A DNA stretch of 10,947 nt from Hyphomonadaceae bacterium (GTDB lineage: Bacteria; Pseudomonadota; Alphaproteobacteria; Caulobacterales; Aquidulcibacteraceae): assembly GCA_016791325.1 (NCBI GenBank), contig JAEUMU010000228.1, forward strand, positions 1 through 10,947, given 5' to 3'. The translations under genes were made by a program, and so were the position numbers. The notes beneath the pieces were generated by a model that did not search any database, was not told the origin of the DNA, and saw only the letters and a program-made list of their open reading frames with translations. This document shows, in pieces, positions 7,767 through 10,947 of the stretch. Position 1 is the first letter of the stretch. Each line of letters opens with the position of its first letter.

Positions 7767-8993
7767 TCAGAAATCGAATTGCGTGCGCAGCGTGACGATC
7801 TGTGCTTCGTCATCCACGCCGACGGTGCGATCCATGTCGCTGACGGCGTAGTTCAGCTTGAAGCGCACGCGATCAAGCGGCACCCAATCCAGGCCCACGG
7901 CCCATGCCGTTTGTTCGCCGCGGTTTGGATCCGTGCCGTCGCTCAGATCGAGGTAATCGTAGCGCGCCGACGCCATCCAATGGCCAAGGCCGCCTTCAGC
8001 GGTGACCGGGTTGCGCGGCGAAATCGCGCCGAACGAGCCCTGGTTGCCGCGATAGCTACGGCTCTCTCCGGTGAGCGACCAATAGACATCGACGTAATAG
8101 CCTTCATAAGTGCGCGAAAGGCCGCCGACTGTATCGCCTTCCATCTGCGCGTATTCCGCAGTCAGGCCGAACGGGCCGCGCTGCAGCGCCAGCTCAGCGC
8201 CGTAAGTGACGTCGCTGTCGAAGCGGTTGGCGGCGACCGAGCCGGAGTCGATCCAGCGCGCGCCGCGGCCGTTCAGCGGGCGGGTGCGGATTTGGGAGGT
8301 GGCGTCACCACCCGCGTCGCGCGCGCGGGCGTGCACACCCAGGTGAACCAGGGTCACGCCTTCGGGCGCGGTCTCGAAGATCGGCGCATAGGTGAAGCGC
8401 GCGCTGACGGCGGTGGATTCGTCGTTGTTGAAGCTGGTTTCCGCGTTATTGAGCGAATCGCCCTGCAGCGCGGCGGCGAACGAGTAGTTGGCGCCGCCGG
8501 CAATGAAGCCCAGGCCGGCGCGACGGCCGAACTCGAACGCGTTGATCATGCTGGAGCGCTCGATGAACGGGATGTCGAGCGAGGAGATGCGATCTTCCAG
8601 CGGCGAGGTGATGTTGAACTCGCCGATTACCAGCGACCAATCGTCAGTCACGTATTCCAAGAAGGCGTCATCCACGCCGATGGAGGTCGCGGAAGGCGTC
8701 AGAATGAAGTCCACCTTGTAGCGCCAGCGATCCGTCAGACGGCCTTGAGCGCCCAGGAAGGCGCGGCGGGTATAGGAGCGAAAGCCGTCTTCAGCGCCCA
8801 GATCCCAGTTTGCGTCCTGGATGTCGTACTGGAAGCGGCCGCGGATTTTGAAGCGCTGCTGGCCTTCGCGCGTCTCGGGCGCGCCGCTCCAGCTGGTGGT
8901 GACTTGCGCGCTGGCGTCGTGGGCGCTGGCGCCCCAACCGGCCGCCGCCGCCATGGCGGCAACGGCCGCGGTGAAAATATGCTTCTTCGACAT
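7767..8993 (-). CDS. OprP/OprO-type phosphate-selective porin
   Basis: This is a probable outer-membrane beta-barrel channel of 408 residues, in the porin O/P family that includes Pseudomonas OprP and OprO. The start at 8993 (MSKKHIFTAAVAAMAAAAGW) gives a clean signal peptide cleaved near ASA|Q (residue 29). An in-frame ATG at 9161 would add 56 residues that do not look like an export signal and would bury this peptide. AGGGGG lies 8 nt before 8993. The mature chain has KIRGRFQYD near its start, RRAFLGAQGRLTDRWRYKVD, many alternating-hydrophobicity strands, and a terminal Phe (TLRTQFDF) as required for barrel insertion. The family assignment comes from the N-terminal barrel pattern and the position ahead of pstS. 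Selectivity for phosphate is inferred from context, since the basic residues lining the pore cannot be located without a model. It would feed phosphate into the periplasm for PstS. Confidence 0.85.
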   Translation of the reverse strand: MSKKHIFTAAVAAMAAAAGWGASAHDASAQVTTSWSGAPETREGQQRFKIRGRFQYDIQDANWDLGAEDGFRSYTRRAFLGAQGRLTDRWRYKVDFILTPSATSIGVDDAFLEYVTDDWSLVIGEFNITSPLEDRISSLDIPFIERSSMINAFEFGRRAGLGFIAGGANYSFAAALQGDSLNNAETSFNNDESTAVSARFTYAPIFETAPEGVTLVHLGVHARARDAGGDATSQIRTRPLNGRGARWIDSGSVAANRFDSDVTYGAELALQRGPFGLTAEYAQMEGDTVGGLSRTYEGYYVDVYWSLTGESRSYRGNQGSFGAISPRNPVTAEGGLGHWMASARYDYLDLSDGTDPNRGEQTAWAVGLDWVPLDRVRFKLNYAVSDMDRTVGVDDEAQIVTLRTQFDF

Positions 8994-9111
8994 GGAAGAG
9001 ACCCCCTGAACACACGTCCCAGCGGGGCGGCGAAGCAGGAATCGCCGAGCCCCTTCGGACGAGGCGGGGGTTAACGGCCGCGCATGACGGGCCCGCGAAC
9101 CTTCCAAGAAG

Positions 9112-9144
9112 CCTCCGCGACACTTCCATTGCGCTTTTGTGACG
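9112..9144 (-). promoter_or_regulatory. Candidate PhoB binding region upstream of the porin-pst operon
   Basis: On the minus strand, three adjacent 11-mers read CGTCACAAAAG, CGCAATGGAAG and TGTCGCGGAGG. The first matches 7 of 11 positions of an E. coli-type Pho unit (TGTCATAAATC), and the third keeps the TGTC core. The 11-bp period is what tandem PhoB half-sites show. The middle unit is poor, so this is only a candidate. It lies about 120-150 bp ahead of the porin ATG. Confidence 0.25.
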
Positions 9145-9199
9145 TGGCCGAGGAGACGCACTGCCTTGCTTCGAAGGCGAAATTAACCATCAAACACTC

Positions 9200-9228
9200 T
9201 TTACTTCGGCGAGCGATCACCATATTCC
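9200..9228 (+). promoter_or_regulatory. Weak candidate promoter for the decarboxylase leader
   Basis: TTTACT (9200-9205) and TATTCC (9223-9228) are separated by 17 bp and resemble sigma-70 -35 and -10 boxes at four and three of six positions. Transcription from here would start near 9235, just ahead of the first hairpin of the putative leader. The match is weak and is offered because of its position. Confidence 0.2.
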
Positions 9229-9240
9229 CCATCGTTACCG

Positions 9241-9270
9241 GCGGACCTGGAAACAGCGTCCACTAACGCC
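9241..9270 (+). repeat. Direct repeat copy 1 (GCGGACCTG...GTCC.ACTAACGCC)
   Basis: GCGGACCTG (9241-9249) and ACTAACGCC (9262-9270) recur in the same order at 9354-9387. The part between them folds as GGACCTG-GAAA-CAG-C-GTCC (9243-9261), a 7-bp hairpin with one bulged C and a GNRA tetraloop. Confidence 0.6.
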
Positions 9271-9422
9271 CCCTCGGCCCAGGCCACGATGGGCGACCGA
9301 ATAAGCAAGGTGCAGGAAGCACTTTGGCGGTCGTCCGGCGTAAGCTCCCAAGGGCGGACCTGACATTAAGCATGTCCGACTAACGCCGGCCTGGGTTTAA
9401 CAAGCACCGCTTCACCGCGGTG
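9243..9422 (+). promoter_or_regulatory. Putative structured leader RNA of the decarboxylase gene
   Basis: Several stems can form on the plus strand. The strongest is a nested element. GGGCGACCG (9291-9299) pairs with CGGTCGTCC (9328-9336) over 9 bp with one G-U. Inside it CAAGGTGC (9306-9313) pairs with GCACTTTG (9319-9326) over 8 bp around AGGAA. A long-range stem CCCAGGCC/GGCCTGGG (9278-9285 with 9388-9395) could enclose it. CCGGCGT (9335-9341) can also pair with ACGCCGG (9383-9389), which competes with that outer stem. GTCCG at 9333-9337 and at 9374-9378 compete for CGGAC at 9355-9359. Last, CACCGC-TTCACC-GCGGTG (9405-9422) is followed by a broken T-run, 9 nt before the ribosome binding site. 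Mutually exclusive pairings plus a hairpin near the start codon suggest attenuation or translational control. A structured 'speF' leader is known upstream of ornithine decarboxylase genes in alphaproteobacteria; whether this belongs to it cannot be decided by eye. Confidence 0.5.
9354..9387 (+). repeat. Direct repeat copy 2 (GCGGACCTG...GTCCGACTAACGCC)
   Basis: This is the second copy of the spaced repeat. GCGGACCTG is at 9354-9362, GTCC at 9374-9377 and ACTAACGCC at 9379-9387. The spacer differs from copy 1 and contains the dyad GACAT-TAAGC-ATGTC (9362-9376). The outer elements are conserved while the middle varies but still forms a hairpin. Confidence 0.6.
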
Positions 9423-9443
9423 GCATTGTTTGGGAGCAGCCGG

Positions 9444-10676
9444 ATGGACTTCGTCCTCTCGCCTCTCGACTTGACGGCGCGTGAAGCGCCTGACGGTCCC
9501 GTGGCTATCGCTCGTCCGCACCGCGTCGCCGCGGCGGCGGAATGGTTTCGCGCGCACTTCCCGGGGGAAGTGTTCTACGCCGTGAAGGCGAACCCCTCCG
9601 AATGGGTGCTCGATGCGCTGTGGAACAGCGGCATTCGCGGCTTCGATGTGGCTTCAGACGCTGAAGCGGCGCTGATCGCGAAGCGCTTCCCCGGCGCGCA
9701 GATCGCCTTCATGCACCCGGTGAAGAGCCGCCGGGCCATCGCGCGCGCCTATCACGATTACGGGGTCAAGACGTTCGCGCTGGATAGCGAGGACGAGCTC
9801 GACAAGATCCTCGCCGAAACCGGCGGCGCCAAGGATTTGACGCTGGTGGTGCGCTTCGCTGTCTCCGGCGACGGCGCGGCTTATCCGCTGGCGCGCAAGT
9901 TCGGCGTGACCGAAGAGGATGCGCCCTCATTGCTGCGGCGCGCGCGTTCGGTCAGCGAGGAGATGCTGGGCGTTTCCTTCCACGTCGGCAGCCAGTGCAT
10001 GCGGCCGGACGCGTTCCGCTCGGCCATGGGCATGGTCAACCGCGCCATCGTGAAAGCCGGGGTGCTGGTCGACATCGTGGATATCGGCGGCGGCTTTCCG
10101 GCCATCTATCCGGGCATGACGCCCCCGCCGATGCTCGACTATGTCAACGCCATCAAGGCCGGCTTCGAAGACATGTTCGTGGCTCAGAACGCCAAGCTCT
10201 GGGCCGAGCCGGGCCGCGCCCTGGTGGCGGAAGCGGGCTCCACTGTGGCGCGCGTCGAGCTCCGCAAGGGCGACGCGCTGTATCTGAACGACGGCGCGTT
10301 CGGCACGCTGTTCGACGCCACGCACCTGAACTGGGCGTTCCCCGCGAAATTGCTGCGCCAGGAAGAAAGCCGCGCCAAGCTCGCGCCGTTCCGCCTCTAC
10401 GGGCCGACGTGCGACAGCATGGATGCGGCCGCGGGCCCCTTCATGCTGCCAGCCGACATCCGCGAAGGCGATCTGATCGAGATCGGCTCGCTCGGCGCCT
10501 ACGGCACCGCCATGGGCACGCGCTTCAACGGCTTCGGCGACACGGTGACGATCGGCGCTAGGGATGCGCCGTGGCCGACGATGTTCAGCGAAACTGCTGC
10601 AGCCGAAGCCGCCCAGCGCGCCAGCAACGTTACCCAGATCAAGCGCAAGCGCACGCGCAAGCCAAAGCAGGCCTAA
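9444..10676 (+). CDS. PLP-dependent ornithine (or lysine/ornithine) decarboxylase, fold type III
   Basis: This 410-residue cytoplasmic enzyme of the alanine-racemase-fold decarboxylases most likely converts ornithine to putrescine. Visible motifs are FYAVKANP with the PLP-binding Lys48, GVSFHVGSQC with His180 stacking on the cofactor, DIGGGFP (213-219) and WAEPGRALVAEAG with EPGR 255-258 for phosphate binding. The YGPTCDSMD motif carries catalytic Cys323 and Asp324, and GAYGTAMGTRFNGF contains Tyr353. The CDS.D signature fits ornithine/lysine decarboxylases rather than diaminopimelate decarboxylase (which has CESGD). Whether it prefers ornithine or lysine cannot be settled from motifs alone. 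The start is ATG 9444 because GGGAG lies 7 nt upstream. GTG 9420, eight codons earlier, lies within a hairpin arm and has no clear site. A short basic tail (IKRKRTRKPKQA) ends the protein. The next gene is a deoxyhypusine-synthase-like gene, supporting a homospermidine pathway. Expression is probably governed by the structured leader. Confidence 0.92.
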   Translation: MDFVLSPLDLTAREAPDGPVAIARPHRVAAAAEWFRAHFPGEVFYAVKANPSEWVLDALWNSGIRGFDVASDAEAALIAKRFPGAQIAFMHPVKSRRAIARAYHDYGVKTFALDSEDELDKILAETGGAKDLTLVVRFAVSGDGAAYPLARKFGVTEEDAPSLLRRARSVSEEMLGVSFHVGSQCMRPDAFRSAMGMVNRAIVKAGVLVDIVDIGGGFPAIYPGMTPPPMLDYVNAIKAGFEDMFVAQNAKLWAEPGRALVAEAGSTVARVELRKGDALYLNDGAFGTLFDATHLNWAFPAKLLRQEESRAKLAPFRLYGPTCDSMDAAAGPFMLPADIREGDLIEIGSLGAYGTAMGTRFNGFGDTVTIGARDAPWPTMFSETAAAEAAQRASNVTQIKRKRTRKPKQA

Positions 10677-10693
10677 GGCCAAACTGAGTCAGG

Positions 10694-10729
10694 CGCGGGG
10701 CTCGCTGCGAAGCGGGCCCCGCGTTCGTT
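10694..10729 (+). terminator. Terminator-like hairpin after the decarboxylase gene
   Basis: CGCGGGGCTCGCT (10694-10706) pairs with AGCGGGCCCCGCG (10711-10723) over 13 bp with one T-G wobble. It is capped by GCGA, a GNRA tetraloop, and followed by TTCGTT. The stem is very stable. The T-tract is short, so it may be a partial terminator separating the decarboxylase from the next gene. Confidence 0.65.
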
Positions 10730-10756
10730 GCGCCCGAACCGGCGCTTCATAAATAC

Positions 10757-10836
10757 TTGCAATCCCAGCCAATTGCCCTATTTGCAGCCGCGATCGCGTG
10801 TCGGCGGAGCGTCCGCGCGGTTGGTTTCAAACCGAC
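10757..10836 (+). promoter_or_regulatory. Promoter-like boxes and three dyads ahead of the deoxyhypusine-synthase-like gene
   Basis: TTGCAA (10757-10762) and TATTTG (10779-10784), 16 bp apart, are a weak sigma-70-like pair. Three dyads follow in succession: CGCGATCGCG (10789-10798), GCGGA-GCG-TCCGC (10804-10816) and GTTGGTTT-C-AAACCGAC (10820-10836, one G-T pair). The last ends 8 nt before the ribosome binding site TAGGAG (10845-10850). They could be protein-binding operators or leader hairpins, and nothing here decides between them. Confidence 0.3.
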
Positions 10837-10859
10837 GCCGCCCATAGGAGCCCACTCCA

Positions 10860-10947
10860 ATGGCCGAAGCCAAAATCGATTCCAACCGTAAAGCGGAACT
10901 GCTCTCTAGCCCCGTCGAGCACATCGACATCACCAGCTTCGACGCGC
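10860..10947 (+). CDS. Deoxyhypusine-synthase-like protein (probable homospermidine synthase), 5' end only
   Basis: Only the first 29 codons lie in the window. The protein begins MAEAKIDSNRKAELLSSP and continues VEHIDITSFDA. The PVEHIDI.SFDA stretch near the N-terminus is characteristic of bacterial deoxyhypusine-synthase-like proteins. Bacteria lack eIF5A, and studied members of this group make homospermidine from putrescine in an NAD-dependent reaction. The catalytic lysine and NAD site lie beyond the edge. ATG 10860 is preceded by TAGGAG with a 9-nt spacer. Position directly after the decarboxylase, with the same orientation, is the expected partner arrangement and supports the identification. 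Confidence 0.75.
   Translation, partial: MAEAKIDSNRKAELLSSPVEHIDITSFDA

Larger units (their letters stand above)
8994..9443. other. 450-bp non-coding region between divergent porin and decarboxylase genes
   Basis: No convincing gene is found in this stretch on either strand. The left part (8994 to about 9180) is the porin promoter side, with a degenerate Pho-like repeat at 9112-9144. A short AT-richer segment at 9180-9230 is the most promoter-like part. The right part (9241-9422) contains a spaced direct repeat and several nested inverted repeats, annotated separately as a probable decarboxylase mRNA leader. Confidence 0.7.

Noticed and set aside
7779..9074. 431-codon open frame on the plus strand opposite the porin gene
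   Set aside because: It is antisense to a gene with a signal peptide, ribosome binding site and barrel pattern. Its translation is low-complexity and resembles no family I know.
8994..9161. 56-residue N-terminal extension of the porin from an ATG at 9161
   Set aside because: The extension has no export signal and would bury the signal peptide that starts at 8993, which also has its own AGGGGG site.
9420..9443. GTG start at 9420 for the decarboxylase
   Set aside because: ATG 9444 has GGGAG at the right distance. The GTG overlaps the 3' arm of a hairpin and has no clear ribosome binding site.
9927..10682. 251-codon open frame on the minus strand opposite the decarboxylase
   Set aside because: It is a shadow of the decarboxylase codons, with no ribosome binding site of note and no domain features.

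Overview
The window is a GC-rich stretch of bacterial chromosome, most likely from an alphaproteobacterium. The lineage evidence is indirect. It consists of a short bifunctional PutA without a DNA-binding domain, a PstS/PstC/PstA set transcribed with an OprP-type porin, and an ornithine-type decarboxylase next to a deoxyhypusine-synthase-like gene, which is the homospermidine arrangement known in alphaproteobacteria. I see no insertion sequence, phage gene, CRISPR array, tRNA or rRNA. The coding content looks like core metabolism.

Layout. Positions 1-154 hold the 3' end of a hotdog-fold thioesterase gene (+). Positions 169-3204 hold putA (-), which oxidises proline to glutamate. A GT4-family glycosyltransferase (3294-4493, +) is divergent from putA and converges with the phosphate genes, leaving only 6 bp between the two stop codons. 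The phosphate block lies on the minus strand and reads porin (8993-7767), pstS (7692-6673), pstC (6535-5636), pstA (5636-4500). Outer-membrane entry, periplasmic binding and the two membrane permeases are therefore in transport order. Stem-loops lie between porin and pstS and between pstS and pstC, while pstC and pstA overlap at TAATG. The ATPase gene pstB and the regulator gene phoU, usual partners, are not downstream of pstA here. PstA carries an extra periplasmic segment of about 80 residues between its last two membrane helices.

Positions 8994-9443 form a 450-bp non-coding region between the divergent porin and decarboxylase genes. Its decarboxylase-proximal half can fold into an unusually strong set of nested hairpins, contains a spaced ~30-bp direct repeat, and ends in a hairpin just before the ribosome binding site. 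It looks like a structured mRNA leader and is the most interesting item in the window. The decarboxylase (9444-10676, +) is followed by a 13-bp GNRA-capped hairpin. After a leader containing three dyads comes the start of a deoxyhypusine-synthase-like gene (10860 to the edge). Together these two genes would convert ornithine to putrescine and then to homospermidine.

Motif and residue assignments come from reading the translations. No database search or folding program was run.
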